Positions 45,657 through 56,291 are shown, counted from the stretch's first letter. The stretch is DNA of 64,000 nt from Bradyrhizobium ontarionense (GCF_021088345.1 NZ_CP088156.1:4402001-4466000); one strand, 5' to 3'. Made by a program: numbers and translations. The notes: generated by a model from the letters alone, not told the origin.

Positions 45657-45873
45657 TCGGATTGCAATCCGGGTGAAGGGGGTACAGGCCTCACCATGCA
45701 CACCACCCGTGCGTCTGCCCCTCACCCCCGACCCTCTCAGCGCGAGCGAAGCTCGTCGCGGCCCCGTGAAGAACGGGGAGAGGGGGCGCACCGCGATCGC
45801 GGTCGCAGCTTCGGATTCAACTCAGAAGCGGCCCGTATTTAGTTCTCGCCCGGTGGAACAAACAACTAGCAGC

Positions 45874-47520
45874 TCATGGCGCCGCGGTCCCGTTCCCCGC
45901 CGTCTCGATGCGGAAAGCGGCCGCGAACAGCGCGCGCGTGTAGTCGGTCTTGGGCGCCTTGAAGAGCTCCACCGCGGGCCCCTCCTCCACGACCTTGCCG
46001 TCGCGCATCACGATCAGGTGGCTGGCGAGCGCCGCGACCACCCGGAGGTCGTGAGAAATGAACATGTAGGTGAGATCGAGCTTGCGCTGCAGCTGGCGCA
46101 ACAGATCGACCATCTGCGCCTGGAACAGCATGTCGAGCGCCGAGGTCGGCTCGTCGAGCACGACAAAGCTGGGTTCGAGCACGACGGCGCGCGCCACCGA
46201 GATACGCTGGCGCTGGCCGCCGGAGAACTCGTGCGGATAGCGGAAGCGTGTCTCCGGATCGAGGCCGACCTCCTTGAGCGCCTTCACGACTTTGGCCTCG
46301 CGCTCCTCGTCAGTCAGTTTCGGCTGGTGCACGCTGAGGCCCTCGGCGATGATGTCGCCGACCGACATGCGCGGGCTCAGGGCGCCGAACGGATCCTGAA
46401 ACACGATCTGCATGTCACGGCGGAACGGGCGCACCTCCTTGAAGGACAGGCCCTGGATCTCCTTGCCGAGAAACACGATCGGGCCGTCCGAGGAAATCAG
46501 CCGCAGCAGCGCGAGGCCAAGCGTGGTCTTGCCCGATCCGGACTCACCGACGACGCCGAGCGTCTCGCCCTTGCGCACCGCGACGCTGACGCCGTCCACG
46601 GCCTTGATGTGGCCGACGGTCGACCGAAAGAAGCCGCGCTTGATCGGAAACCAGACCTTGAGATCCTTCGCCTGCATTACCACCGGCTGATCGGGCCGCG
46701 GCGGCGCCGGATCCGGCTTCGGCTCGGCCGCGAGGAGCGCCCTGGTGTAGGGATGAGCGGGCGCCGTGAACACCTGCTCGACCGGCCCCTGCTCGACGAT
46801 CTTGCCGCCGTTCATGACGCAGACCCGCTCGGCGATGCGGCGGACGATGCCGAGATCGTGGGTGATGAACAACAGGCTCATGCCGAGGCGCGCGCGGATA
46901 TCGGCGAGCAGCGCCAGGATCTGCGCCTGCACGGTGACGTCGAGCGCGGTGGTCGGCTCGTCGGCGATCAAGAGATCCGGCTCGTTGGCGAGCGCCATCG
47001 CGATCATCACGCGCTGGCGCTGGCCGCCGGAGAGCTGATGCGGATAGCTGGCGAGCCGCGTCTCAGGCTCGGGAATGCCGACCTGGGTCAGCAGCTCGAG
47101 CGTGCGCACCCGCGCGGCGCTGCCGGAGATCGGCTGATGCAAATGCAGGATCTCGCTGATCTGCCGCTCGATCGTGTGCAGCGGGTTGAGCGAGGTCATC
47201 GGCTCCTGGAAGATGATCGAGATGTCGCTCCCGCGGATCTGGCGCATCTCGCCCTCCGACAGCGGCAGCAGATCGCGCCCCTTGAAGCGGATGCTCCCCG
47301 AGGGGTGCGAGGCGACCGGATAAGGCAGCAGCTTCAGCACCGACAGCGCGCTGACCGATTTGCCCGAGCCGGACTCGCCGACCAGGGCGACGCATTCGCC
47401 GCGCTTGATCTCGAACGAGACACGGTCGACGGCGGTCAATGTACGGCCCTGCTGGTGGAAGGCCACCGAGAGATCCCTGACCGAGAGCAGCGGTTGGCTG
47501 ATCGCATCCATGTCGGTCAC
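45874..47520 (-). CDS. yejF: Peptide ABC importer double ATPase, YejF type
   Basis: A 548-aa fusion of two oligopeptide-type ATPase domains. The first (about 8-260) has Walker A GESGSGKS and signature [14 protein letters not shown]. The second (about 285-535) has GESGSGKTT and [14 protein letters not shown]. Walker B residues are present in both ([24 protein letters not shown]). YejF drives uptake of peptides such as microcin C. Its ATG overlaps the yejE stop (ATGA); an in-frame ATG at 47511 is also possible. Confidence 0.93.
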   Translation of the reverse strand: MTDMDAISQPLLSVRDLSVAFHQQGRTLTAVDRVSFEIKRGECVALVGESGSGKSVSALSVLKLLPYPVASHPSGSIRFKGRDLLPLSEGEMRQIRGSDISIIFQEPMTSLNPLHTIERQISEILHLHQPISGSAARVRTLELLTQVGIPEPETRLASYPHQLSGGQRQRVMIAMALANEPDLLIADEPTTALDVTVQAQILALLADIRARLGMSLLFITHDLGIVRRIAERVCVMNGGKIVEQGPVEQVFTAPAHPYTRALLAAEPKPDPAPPRPDQPVVMQAKDLKVWFPIKRGFFRSTVGHIKAVDGVSVAVRKGETLGVVGESGSGKTTLGLALLRLISSDGPIVFLGKEIQGLSFKEVRPFRRDMQIVFQDPFGALSPRMSVGDIIAEGLSVHQPKLTDEEREAKVVKALKEVGLDPETRFRYPHEFSGGQRQRISVARAVVLEPSFVVLDEPTSALDMLFQAQMVDLLRQLQRKLDLTYMFISHDLRVVAALASHLIVMRDGKVVEEGPAVELFKAPKTDYTRALFAAAFRIETAGNGTAAP

Positions 47521-48695
47521 CTGAACGTCTTGCGGGGGTCGAACGCGTCACGCATCGCTTCGCCGATGAAGATCAGGAGCGACAGCATGATCGCGACCGA
47601 GAAGAAGCCGGTGAGGCCGAGCCACGGCGCCTGCACATTGGCCTTGGCCTGCGACAGCATCTCGCCCAGCGACGGCGATCCCGGCGGCAGGCCCAAGCCG
47701 AGGAAATCGAGCGCGGTCAACGTCATGACCGAGCTCGACACGATGAAGGGCAGGAAGGTCATGGTCGCGACCATCGCGTTCGGCAAGAGGTGGCGGACCA
47801 TGATCACGGCATTGGAGACGCCGAGCGCGCGCGCCGCCTGGATATACTCGAAATTGCGCCCGCGCAGGAATTCGGCGCGCACGAGCCCGACCAGCGACAC
47901 CCAGGAGAACAACAGCATGATCCCGAGCAGGGTGAAGAAGCTGGGCACCAGCACGGCCGACAGGATCAGCAGCAGATAGAGATAGGGGATCGCGTTCCAG
48001 ATCTCGATGAAGCGCTGGAACAGGAGATCGATCCAGCCGCCGAAATAGCCCTGCACGCCGCCCGCTGCGATGCCGATGATCGAGGAGAAGAAGGTCAGCA
48101 ACAGGCCGAACAGCACCGAGATGCGGAAGCCGTAGATCAGTCGCGCCACCACGTCGCGCCCCTGGTCGTCGGTGCCGAGCCAGTTGTATTCCAGATCGCG
48201 GCAGCTCTTCAGGCCCTTCTTCTCGACCACCGGCTTGCACTGCTCTTCCGTCAGCATCCAGGTCGGCTTCGACGGCGCCGGCGTCGGCAGATCGAGATTA
48301 TGCGTGGCATAGGAGTAGCGCACCAGCGGCCAGATCACCGTGCCGCCCTTGTCCGCGATCAGCTTCTGCAAATACGGATCACGATAGTCCGCGGCGGTCT
48401 CGAAGTCGCCGCCGAATGCCGTCTCCGGATAGGTGACGAAGGCCGGGAAGTACAGGTGGCCGTCGAACTTGATCAGGAACGGCCGGTCGTTGGCGATCAG
48501 CTCCGCGAACAGCGAGACGAAGAACAGGAACAGGAAGATCCACAGCGACCAGTAGCCACGACGGTTGGCCTTGAAATTCTGCCAGCGCCGCTGGTTGAGC
48601 GGCGAGGGCCGGAAGCGATGCCGCGTCGGCGGCACGGCCGCGACCGGCGGTGCCTGCGGGGTGGTCTCCACCGGAGGGGGCGCAGTGATCGTCAT
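47517..48695 (-). CDS. yejE: Peptide ABC importer permease, YejE type
   Basis: About 392 aa from the ATG at 48695, which overlaps the yejB stop as TGATG. The N-terminus is Pro-rich and cytoplasmic; there are about six helices, and a periplasmic insertion between helix 1 and the next contains a Cys pair (EEQCKPVVEKKGLKSCRD), typical of YejE. The binding-protein-dependent permease motif around EYIQAARALGVSNAVIMVRHLLPNA contacts YejF. Confidence 0.93.
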   Translation of the reverse strand: MTITAPPPVETTPQAPPVAAVPPTRHRFRPSPLNQRRWQNFKANRRGYWSLWIFLFLFFVSLFAELIANDRPFLIKFDGHLYFPAFVTYPETAFGGDFETAADYRDPYLQKLIADKGGTVIWPLVRYSYATHNLDLPTPAPSKPTWMLTEEQCKPVVEKKGLKSCRDLEYNWLGTDDQGRDVVARLIYGFRISVLFGLLLTFFSSIIGIAAGGVQGYFGGWIDLLFQRFIEIWNAIPYLYLLLILSAVLVPSFFTLLGIMLLFSWVSLVGLVRAEFLRGRNFEYIQAARALGVSNAVIMVRHLLPNAMVATMTFLPFIVSSSVMTLTALDFLGLGLPPGSPSLGEMLSQAKANVQAPWLGLTGFFSVAIMLSLLIFIGEAMRDAFDPRKTFR

Positions 48696-49807
48696 CAGAC
48701 CTCCCGCGCCTCGAAGTCGATCCGTGGATCGATCCACATGTAGGTCAGATCCGAGATCAGGTTGATCGCGAGTCCCAGCAGCGAGAAGATGAAGAGGTTG
48801 CCGAACACGACGGGGTAATCACGATTGAGAATGCTTTCGAACGACAGCAGGCCGAGGCCGTCGAGCGAGAAGATGGTCTCGATCAGGAGCGAGCCGGAAA
48901 AAAAGGCGTGGATGAAGGTGCCCGGAAAGCCCGCGATCACGATCAGCATCGCGTTGCGGAAGACGTGGCCATACAGCACCTGGTTCTCGCTGCAGCCCTT
49001 GGCGCGCGCGGTCATCACATACTGCTTGCGGATCTCGTCGAGGAACGAGTTCTTGGTCAGCAAGGTCATGGTCGCGAAGGCGCCGAGCGCCATCGACACC
49101 AGCGGCAAGGTGAGGTGCCAGAAATAGTCGATGATCTTCCAGTACCACGGAAATTCCGACCAGCCTTCGGAGGTCAGGCCGCGCAGCGGGAAGATGTTGA
49201 GGAACGAGCCGCCGGCGAACAGGATGATCAGCAGGATCGCGAACAGGAACCCCGGAATGGCGTAGCCGATGATGATCACGGCCGAGGTCCAGGTATCGAA
49301 GCGCGAGCCGTCTGCGACAGCCTTGCGAATCCCCAGAGGAATCGAGATCAGATAGGTCAGCAGCGTCATCCAGATGCCGAGCGACATCGACACCGGCAGC
49401 TTCTCCTTGATCAGCTGCAGCACGCTGGTGTCGCGGAAATAGCTCTTGCCGAAATCGAAGCGGCTGAAGTTCCAGACCATCAGCGCGAAGCGCTCGGGCG
49501 CCGGCTTGTCGAAACCGAACTGCTTCTCGAGCTGCTTGATGAAGGCGGGATCCAACCCCTGCGCGCCGCGATATTTGGAGTTCAACTCGCCGCCGGACCC
49601 GACCTGCCCGGGCGGCCGCGCGCCGAAATCGGAGCCGCTGCCGCCGGAGATGCGCGACGTGCCGCCGGTGTCGGCGCCGGTCAGTTGCGCGATCACGCGC
49701 TCGACCGGCCCGCCCGGCGCGAACTGCACCACGACGAAGGAGATGAAGAGGATCCCGAGCAGGGTCGGGAGCATCAGAAACATGCGGCGGAGGATATAGG
49801 CAGCCAT
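48695..49807 (-). CDS. yejB: Peptide ABC importer permease, YejB type
   Basis: A 370-aa permease with six helices. The first lies at residues 8-29; a periplasmic loop of about 75 residues after it includes GGVERVIAQL-like and Gly-rich segments typical of YejB. The C-terminal EAA-like loop and the IETIFSLDGLGLLSFESILNRDYPVV motif are conserved. It starts 3 bp after the upstream yejA stop. Confidence 0.93.
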   Translation of the reverse strand: MAAYILRRMFLMLPTLLGILFISFVVVQFAPGGPVERVIAQLTGADTGGTSRISGGSGSDFGARPPGQVGSGGELNSKYRGAQGLDPAFIKQLEKQFGFDKPAPERFALMVWNFSRFDFGKSYFRDTSVLQLIKEKLPVSMSLGIWMTLLTYLISIPLGIRKAVADGSRFDTWTSAVIIIGYAIPGFLFAILLIILFAGGSFLNIFPLRGLTSEGWSEFPWYWKIIDYFWHLTLPLVSMALGAFATMTLLTKNSFLDEIRKQYVMTARAKGCSENQVLYGHVFRNAMLIVIAGFPGTFIHAFFSGSLLIETIFSLDGLGLLSFESILNRDYPVVFGNLFIFSLLGLAINLISDLTYMWIDPRIDFEAREV

Positions 49808-49810
49808 GAA

Positions 49811-51691
49811 CTACTTCGCCTGCTCGAGCTTTGCGGCCTTGGCGGCATCGTACCACCAGATGTCAGGGGCGCCGACGCCCGAGGCGTATTTCGGCGGCTT
49901 CGGCGGGTGGCTGAACTGATCCCAATAGGCGATCGGATGGGTCTGGCGATACCATTGCGGTATCCAGTAATGCCCGGCGCGGAACACGCGATCGAGCGCC
50001 CGGCAGGCCAGCGTCAGCTCGCTGCGGGTCGCAGCCGAGATCGCCTTGTTGACCAGCGTATCGATCGCGGGATTGCTGATGCCGGCGAGATTGTACGAGC
50101 CCTTGGTCTTGGCCGCGTCCGAGGTGAAATAGGGCCTCAGGCTGTCGCCGGGCGTCGGCGACATCGTCAGCCGCTGCACCGTGATGTCGAAGTCGAAATC
50201 CTCGACCCGCGCGCGATACTGCACGGCGTCGACGACGCGTAAGTCGGCATCGATGCCGAGCGTCTGCAGGTTCTTGATCAGGGTGCCGTGGTGCGGCTTG
50301 AACGAGACCTCGTCGATCAGGAACTCGATCGCGAAGGCCTCGCCATTCGGCAGCAGCCGCTTGCCGTCCTTGACCGGCAGGCCGGCCTGCTGCAGCAGCT
50401 GCGAGGCCTTGCGCAGCAGCGCGCGATCCTGGCCCGATCCGTCCGAGACCGGCGGCACGAACGGCTCGCCGAACACGTCGTCAGGCACCTGGCCGCGGAA
50501 CGGCTCCAGCAGCTTCAGCTCCTCCGGCGACGGCGGTCCGACTGCGACCATGTCGGAATTCTGGAACGGCGACACCGCGCGCGCATAGGCGCCGTACATG
50601 ATGGTCTTGTTGGTCCATTCGAAGTCGAACGCGTAGGTCAGCGCCTGACGGACGCGCGGATCCCCGAACTTGTCGCGGCGGGTGTTGATGAACCAGCCCT
50701 GCCCGCCCGACGGCGTCTCGTCCGGCAGCAGCTCGCGCTTGACGCGGCCGTCCTTGATGGCCGGGAAGTCGTAGCGCGTGGCCCAGATGCGCGAGGTGAA
50801 CTCCTCGCGGAAGAGATAGCTCTTGGCGCTGAAGCCCTCGAAGGCGACGTCGCGGTCGCGATAGAACTCGTAGCGCACGATGTCGAAATTATACATGCCG
50901 CGGCTGACCGGCAGATCGGCCGCCCACCAGTCCTTGACGCGCTCGAACTCGACGTAGCGGTTGATCTCGTACTTGCCGACCTTGTACGGGCCCGAGCCGA
51001 GCGGCACATCGAGCGGCCCCTCGTCGAACGCGCGGTTCGCATACCAGGCCTTCGAGAAGATCGGCAGGGTCACGACATAGAGCGGCACGTCACGGGCGCG
51101 CTTCTCGACGAAGCTCACGATGACGGTCGCATCGTCGACGGCCTCGGCCTTCACGAAGTCGCGCAGCTGCACAACGATCAGCGGATGGCCCTTCTCCTTC
51201 AGCGTGTTCAGCGAGAAGGCGACGTCCTGGGCCGTGATCTTCGAGCCGTCATGGAATCGCGCTTCGGGCCGCAAGATGAAGCGATAGGTCAGCTTGTCCG
51301 CGGAGATCGCGACCGACTTCGCGACCAGCCCATAGACCGCATCGGGCTCGTCGCTCGCGCGCACCATCAGCGAGGCGAACGTCATGTCCATGCCCTGCGC
51401 GCCCTCACCCTTGAGGACGTAGGCATTGAACGAGTTGAACGTCTGATAGGACTGGTTGTAGGCGCGGACCGAGGGGATCAGCGAGAAGAGCCCGCCCTTC
51501 GGGGCATCCGGATTGACGTAGTCGAAGTGGCGAAAGTCGGCCGGGTATTTCAGGTCGTCGAAGGCCGACGCGCCGTGAGACTCTGCGCCGAACTCCGCAG
51601 CCCACGCCGGCTTGAGCAGGGAAACGCTCAGGGCGCCCAGGCCAAGCCCGAGCACGCCCCGGCGTGACAACAGATGAGAGAACCTGCTCAA
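49811..51691 (-). CDS. yejA: Peptide-binding protein YejA, second (membrane-proximal) copy
   Basis: About 626 aa from a TTG at 51691 that overlaps the previous stop; AAGGTG lies 8 nt upstream. The signal peptide has a twin-arginine motif (SRRGVLGLGLGAL). The mature protein is an SBP_bac_5-type oligopeptide-binding protein with DFRHFDYVNPDAPKGG, typical of YejA, and the C-terminal PDIWWYDAAKAAKL end. The in-frame sequence further upstream is the shadow of the neighbouring gene's 3' end. It works with YejBEF. Confidence 0.9.
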   Translation of the reverse strand: MSRFSHLLSRRGVLGLGLGALSVSLLKPAWAAEFGAESHGASAFDDLKYPADFRHFDYVNPDAPKGGLFSLIPSVRAYNQSYQTFNSFNAYVLKGEGAQGMDMTFASLMVRASDEPDAVYGLVAKSVAISADKLTYRFILRPEARFHDGSKITAQDVAFSLNTLKEKGHPLIVVQLRDFVKAEAVDDATVIVSFVEKRARDVPLYVVTLPIFSKAWYANRAFDEGPLDVPLGSGPYKVGKYEINRYVEFERVKDWWAADLPVSRGMYNFDIVRYEFYRDRDVAFEGFSAKSYLFREEFTSRIWATRYDFPAIKDGRVKRELLPDETPSGGQGWFINTRRDKFGDPRVRQALTYAFDFEWTNKTIMYGAYARAVSPFQNSDMVAVGPPSPEELKLLEPFRGQVPDDVFGEPFVPPVSDGSGQDRALLRKASQLLQQAGLPVKDGKRLLPNGEAFAIEFLIDEVSFKPHHGTLIKNLQTLGIDADLRVVDAVQYRARVEDFDFDITVQRLTMSPTPGDSLRPYFTSDAAKTKGSYNLAGISNPAIDTLVNKAISAATRSELTLACRALDRVFRAGHYWIPQWYRQTHPIAYWDQFSHPPKPPKYASGVGAPDIWWYDAAKAAKLEQAK

Positions 51692-53577
51692 GAGCGCTTC
51701 ACCTTGGCAGCCTTGTCGGCGTCGTACCACCACAGATTCGGCCAGCCGGACCGGGCGTATTTCGGCAGCTCCGCATGGCCGAAGCGGTCCCAGCGCGCGC
51801 TGCGCGCGAACGGATAGGTGAATTGCGGGACGACGTAGAAATTCCACAGCAGCACCCGGTCGAGTGCATGCGTCGCCGCTTCGAGGCTGGCGCGATCCTT
51901 CGCGAAGATGATCTTCTCGATCAGCTCGTCGACCGCCGGGTTCTTGATGCCGACCGAGTTCTTCGAGCCGGGTTCGTCAGCGGCCTTGGAGCCCCAGAAG
52001 TCGCGCTGCTCGTTGCCCGGAGACAACGACTGCCCCCAGACATCGACGATCATGTCGTAGTCGAAGGTGCGCACCCGGTTCTCATACTGGACGTTGTCGA
52101 CCTGGCGGACAGTGACGGCGACGCCCAGGCGCTCCAGCGAGGGCTTGTAGAACAGCACGATACGCTCGGACGACGGATCCTGGACCAGCAGCTCGACGGT
52201 GACGGGCTTGCCGGTGGGATCGGTCAGCTTATGGTCCTTGATCTCGAAACCGGCCTCCTTCAACAGCTTCGTGGCCTCGCGCAGATTGCCGCGGACGGCG
52301 TCGGGGTTGCCACCCACCGGGCCCTGATAAACCGTCGTGAAAACCTCCGGCGGCACCTTGTCGCGCATGCCTTCGAGGATCTGCAGCTCCTGGCCCTGCG
52401 GCAGCCCGGAGCAGGCCAGATCGGTGCCTTCGAAATAGCTGTTGATCCGCTTGTACTGGCCGTAGAACAACTGCTTGTTCATCTCCTCGAAATCGAAGGC
52501 GTAGTTGAAGGCGCGCCGCAGCCGCGCGTCCTGGAACTGCGGACGCCGCAGGTTGAAGGCGAAGCCCTGCATCCGGCCGGAATCGCTGATCGGAAATTCG
52601 TCCTTGACCACCCGCTTGTCTTTGATGGCCGGGAAGTCGTAGGCCGTGGCCCATTGCTTGGCCGAGTTCTCGCTGATCCAGTCCGCCTGATCGGCCTTGA
52701 AGGCTTCGAGCGCGACGATGTTGTCGCGGAAGAACTCGAACTGCAGCTCGTCGAAATTATTCTGGCCGACCTGAACGGGAAGTTTTTCGCCCCAATAGTC
52801 CTTGACGCGCTCCACCTTGATCGAGCGGCCGGGAACGAATTCCTTGATGCGATACGGGCTCGACCCGAGCGGCGGCTCCAAGGTCGTGGCGGTAACGTCG
52901 CGCTTGCGCCCTTGCGCATCCGTGCCCTCCCACCAATGCTTCGGCAGCACCAGCAGCTCGCCCACGATGTGCGGCAGCTCGCGATTGCCGGGTCCATCGA
53001 AGGTGAACTTGACCTCGAGATCGCCGGTCTTCTCGGCCTTCCCGACATGGCGGTAGTAGGACGAGTAGTGCGGGCTGTTCTTCTTCAGAACCTCGAGCGA
53101 AAAGATGACGTCCTCGGGCGTCACCGGCTTGCCGTCCTGCCAGCGCGCTTCCTTACGGAGGCGATAGATGACCCAGGAGAAATCGTCCGGATAGGCGGCG
53201 GACTCGGCGAGCAGGCCGTATTCGGTCGAGACCTCGTCCTGAGACCGCGTCATCAGCGTCTCGTAGACCAGCGCCGCGGCGGGCGCGATGTTGCCCTTCA
53301 CATACATCACGACGATGTTGAAATTGTCGAAGGTCCCGATCGAGATCATGCGGGCCGTGCCGCCCTTGGGCGCGTCGGGATTAACGTAGTCGAAGCGCTT
53401 GAAGTCTGCGGGATACTTGATCTGGCCGAACAGCGACAGGCCGTGACGCCAGACCAGCTGCTCGCCGGCCTGCGCCTGCGCGGCGTCGAGAGGAACGAGG
53501 CTGGCCGCGGTGCCGAGCGCCGGGGTCATCGCAGCGAAGGCGCTGCTCTGCAGCAGCTGTCGTCGGGTAATCGTCAA
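51688..53577 (-). CDS. yejA: Peptide-binding protein YejA, first copy
   Basis: About 629 aa from a TTG at 53577 with GAGGAAG 7 nt upstream. The signal peptide has a TRRQLLQSSAF twin-arginine-like motif and a cleavage site near AQAQA. It shares DFKRFDYVNPDAPKGG and NLWWYDADKAAKV with the downstream copy but differs clearly elsewhere, so this is an old duplication. Two binding proteins on one transporter would widen its peptide range. It is the first gene of the unit. Confidence 0.9.
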   Translation of the reverse strand: MTITRRQLLQSSAFAAMTPALGTAASLVPLDAAQAQAGEQLVWRHGLSLFGQIKYPADFKRFDYVNPDAPKGGTARMISIGTFDNFNIVVMYVKGNIAPAAALVYETLMTRSQDEVSTEYGLLAESAAYPDDFSWVIYRLRKEARWQDGKPVTPEDVIFSLEVLKKNSPHYSSYYRHVGKAEKTGDLEVKFTFDGPGNRELPHIVGELLVLPKHWWEGTDAQGRKRDVTATTLEPPLGSSPYRIKEFVPGRSIKVERVKDYWGEKLPVQVGQNNFDELQFEFFRDNIVALEAFKADQADWISENSAKQWATAYDFPAIKDKRVVKDEFPISDSGRMQGFAFNLRRPQFQDARLRRAFNYAFDFEEMNKQLFYGQYKRINSYFEGTDLACSGLPQGQELQILEGMRDKVPPEVFTTVYQGPVGGNPDAVRGNLREATKLLKEAGFEIKDHKLTDPTGKPVTVELLVQDPSSERIVLFYKPSLERLGVAVTVRQVDNVQYENRVRTFDYDMIVDVWGQSLSPGNEQRDFWGSKAADEPGSKNSVGIKNPAVDELIEKIIFAKDRASLEAATHALDRVLLWNFYVVPQFTYPFARSARWDRFGHAELPKYARSGWPNLWWYDADKAAKVKRS

Positions 53578-53851
53578 ATGAGACTTCCTCTGAATAAGAC
53601 CGCAGCGAAGCAGGTGGTCGGCGCCGGCCGCTGCTGCTCCGTGATCCAACGTTTGATCGTAACCCAATTCTCAGGGGCAGGTTGCGCCGGCCGAAGCGAA
53701 GCGCTCCAGCCCGCGAACCATGTTCCATTCAGAGGACAATATACGGCAAGGTTTCGACCAATAACCTTGCTTTTTCCTCATGATACCGGGTTGTGAACGC
53801 GGTGGATGCGACCAAAGGTCCCAAATGGGGCGAAATTCGTTCCCAAAGCAA

Positions 53852-53878
53852 AACGGCCGGGCTTGGGGCCCGGCCGTT
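53852..53878 (-). terminator. Intrinsic terminator of cycM
   Basis: 11-bp stem AACGGCCGGGC/GCCCGGCCGTT with a 5-nt loop, followed on the minus strand by TTTGCTTTGG. It lies 25 nt after the cycM stop. The remaining gap up to the yejA start (53577) holds no gene and must carry the yej promoter. Confidence 0.75.
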
Positions 53879-53902
53879 CGGAAATCAGGGATCAGAGCCG
53901 GC

Positions 53903-54451
53903 TCACTTGGCGGCGGTCGGCAGCGGGGCCGGGCTGTCGGCCAGCGAGTTCAGATAGGCCAGCACGTCGGCGCGCTCTGAGTCCTTCTGGATACCGGCGA
54001 AGCCCATCGCGGTGCCCGGAACGTAGCCCTTCGGATTGGTGATGAACTGGTTGAGCGCATCGATGCTCCAGGTGCCGCCCTTGCCCTTCATCCCGGCCGA
54101 GAAGTTGAAGCCGCGGCCCTCGCCGACCTTGTCGCCGACGATGCCATAGAGGTTGGGGCCGACACCGTTCTTCTCGCCCTTCGCGAAGGTGTGGCAGGCC
54201 GCGCACTTCTTGGCGGCGGCAGCGCCCTTCTCGACGGAAGCGGTCTGCAGCAGCTTCTCGATCGGCTCGGCGGCGGTCGGCGCAGCGCCACCCTTGGCGG
54301 CGCCCTCGGCTTCCTTCACGGCGATCTCGAAACCCGGCTTCTCCGGCATTTTCGGCGCAAACAGCGCGCTGGCGGTGAAGCTCGTCACCAGCACGACCAG
54401 ACAGGCGGCCAGGACGGCGCCGATGATTTTGTTCAGTTCGAAGGAGTCCAT
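53903..54451 (-). CDS. cycM: Membrane-anchored cytochrome c, CycM type
   Basis: A 182-aa protein. An uncleaved N-terminal helix (about residues 9-32) anchors it; an Ala/Pro/Glu-rich linker leads to a class I cytochrome c domain (about 70-178) with the haem site CAACH, axial His, and the distal Met in PGTAMGF. In Bradyrhizobium, CycM carries electrons from the bc1 complex to the aa3-type oxidase. It is divergent from kdsB. Confidence 0.93.
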   Translation of the reverse strand: MDSFELNKIIGAVLAACLVVLVTSFTASALFAPKMPEKPGFEIAVKEAEGAAKGGAAPTAAEPIEKLLQTASVEKGAAAAKKCAACHTFAKGEKNGVGPNLYGIVGDKVGEGRGFNFSAGMKGKGGTWSIDALNQFITNPKGYVPGTAMGFAGIQKDSERADVLAYLNSLADSPAPLPTAAK

Positions 54452-54671
54452 TTTGGAATCAGGCTCCGAGGGCGGATTTCATTGTTCTTGGGGGTCGCGA
54501 GGCCGCGGCCGTGAATCGCCCCAAGGAATCGAGCCGTCGCGCCTCCCCCTGGAGCGGAATTGAGATATCGGTTTGCCCGTGCTCTGGCAACCCGTATAAG
54601 CAGCCGGCTTTTGCTGTCCCCATCAAGTCCGTCGCGCCTGTTGCGACCGGCTCCGACCTGTCGTTCCCCGG

Positions 54672-55412
54672 ATGACCAACCCACGTATCTTGGTGCTGAT
54701 CCCCGCCCGCATGGCCTCGACCCGCCTGCCGGGCAAGCCGCTGCTCGACATCGCCGGCCAGCCGATGATCGTGCAGGTGCTGCGCCGCGCGCAGGAAGCC
54801 GCGATCGGCCGCGTGGCTGTGGCCACCGACACGCCCGAAATCGCTGCGGCGATAGAAGCTGCGGGCGGCGAAGTGGTCATGACGCGGCCGGATCATCCGT
54901 CCGGCTCCGATCGCATCCACGAAGCCCTCTGCAAGCTGGACCCTGCGCGGGAAGCCGAGATCGTGGTCAATCTGCAGGGCGACTTCCCGACCATCGACCC
55001 GCAGAACATCAGCGACGTTCTGCCGCCGCTGGATGATCCCACGGTGGACATCGCCACGCTGGCGGCCCAGATCCACACCGAGGAGGAGAGCCTCAATCCG
55101 AACGTCGTCAAGGCGGTCGGCTCGCCGCTCGGCGGGCGGCGCATGCGCGCGCTGTATTTCACCCGGGCCACGGCGCCGCATGGCGACGGACCGCGCTACC
55201 ACCACATCGGCCTCTACGCCTACCGCCGGGCGGCGCTGGAGCGATTCGTCAGCCTGCCGCCGTCGCCGCTGGAGCAGCAGGAGAAGCTGGAGCAGCTGCG
55301 GGCGCTGGAGGCCGGCATGCGCATCGACGTCATGGTCGTCGACGCCGTGCCCCGCGGCGTCGACACCCCGGCCGATCTCGAAACCGCGCGCCGGCTTTTG
55401 TCCAAAGCCTGA
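54672..55412 (+). CDS. kdsB: CMP-KDO synthetase (3-deoxy-manno-octulosonate cytidylyltransferase)
   Basis: A 246-aa cytidylyltransferase that activates KDO for lipid A-core synthesis. The nucleotide-binding start [20 protein letters not shown], the TDTPEI segment, HPSGSDRI and NLQGDFP motif with the metal-binding Asp, and [15 protein letters not shown] segment (here [11 protein letters not shown]) are all present. Confidence 0.95.
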   Translation: MTNPRILVLIPARMASTRLPGKPLLDIAGQPMIVQVLRRAQEAAIGRVAVATDTPEIAAAIEAAGGEVVMTRPDHPSGSDRIHEALCKLDPAREAEIVVNLQGDFPTIDPQNISDVLPPLDDPTVDIATLAAQIHTEEESLNPNVVKAVGSPLGGRRMRALYFTRATAPHGDGPRYHHIGLYAYRRAALERFVSLPPSPLEQQEKLEQLRALEAGMRIDVMVVDAVPRGVDTPADLETARRLLSKA

Positions 55413-55430
55413 GCTGCTAAAAGGCCCTTC

Positions 55431-56291
55431 ATGAGCAAGATCTTGAAAATCGCATTCCAAGGCGAGCCGGGAGCCAATTCCCACATCGCCATTTCCGAGG
55501 CTTACCCGGCCGCTGAGGCCATGCCCTGCCCGACCTTCGAGGATGCGCTGAGCGCGATCTCCTCCGGCGAGGCGGACCTCGGCATGATTCCGATCGAGAA
55601 CTCGGTCGCCGGCCGCGTCGCCGACATCCACCACCTGCTGCCGGCCTCGGGCCTCTACATCATCGGCGAGTGGTTCCTGCCGGTCCGCCACCAGTTGATG
55701 GCGCTGAAGGGCACCAAGCTTGCGGACATCAAGACGGTCGAGAGCCACGTCCACGCGCTCGGCCAGTGCCGCCGCATCATCCGCCAGCTCGGCGTCCGGC
55801 CGATCGTGGCCGGCGACACTGCGGGCAGCGCGCGCGATGTGTCCCAGCGCGGCGACAAGAGCGTGGCGGCCATCGCCTCGCGCCTCGCCGCCGAAATCTA
55901 CGGCTTGGACATCCTCGCCGAGGACATCGAGGACGAGGCCCACAACACCACCCGCTTCGTGGTGCTCGCGCGCGAGGAGCAATGGGCCGAGCAGAATTCC
56001 GGCCCGCTGGTGACGAGCTTCGTGTTCCGCGTCCGCAACCTGCCCGCCGCGCTGTACAAGGCGCTCGGCGGCTTCGCCACCAACGGCGTCAACATGACCA
56101 AGCTCGAAAGCTACATGGTCGACGGCAATTTCTTCGCCACGCAGTTCTATGCCGATGTCGACGGTCATCCCAACGACCGCGGCCTCGCCTTCGCGCTGGA
56201 GGAATTGAAGTTCTTCTCGCGCGAGCTCCGCATCGTCGGCGTCTATCCGGCTCATCCGTTCCGGGCGACGTTCAGCGAGACACGAGAGTAG
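55431..56291 (+). CDS. pheA: Prephenate dehydratase
   Basis: A 286-aa monofunctional enzyme of phenylalanine synthesis (prephenate to phenylpyruvate). The PDT domain (about 5-185) has IAFQGEPGANSHIA, IPIENSVAGRV and HNTTRFVVL with the catalytic Thr. The ACT regulatory domain (about 200-280) has GVNMTKLESYMVDG, where Phe would bind. No chorismate mutase domain is attached. It lies 18 bp after kdsB, so the two may share a transcript. Confidence 0.95.
   Translation: MSKILKIAFQGEPGANSHIAISEAYPAAEAMPCPTFEDALSAISSGEADLGMIPIENSVAGRVADIHHLLPASGLYIIGEWFLPVRHQLMALKGTKLADIKTVESHVHALGQCRRIIRQLGVRPIVAGDTAGSARDVSQRGDKSVAAIASRLAAEIYGLDILAEDIEDEAHNTTRFVVLAREEQWAEQNSGPLVTSFVFRVRNLPAALYKALGGFATNGVNMTKLESYMVDGNFFATQFYADVDGHPNDRGLAFALEELKFFSRELRIVGVYPAHPFRATFSETRE

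Noticed and set aside
45589..47979. 796-codon open frame on the plus strand
   Set aside because: Antisense to yejF and part of yejE; repetitive Arg/His/Asp/Leu composition typical of a GC-rich shadow frame.
51664..53796. 710-codon open frame on the plus strand
   Set aside because: Antisense to a yejA gene with complete family features on the other strand.
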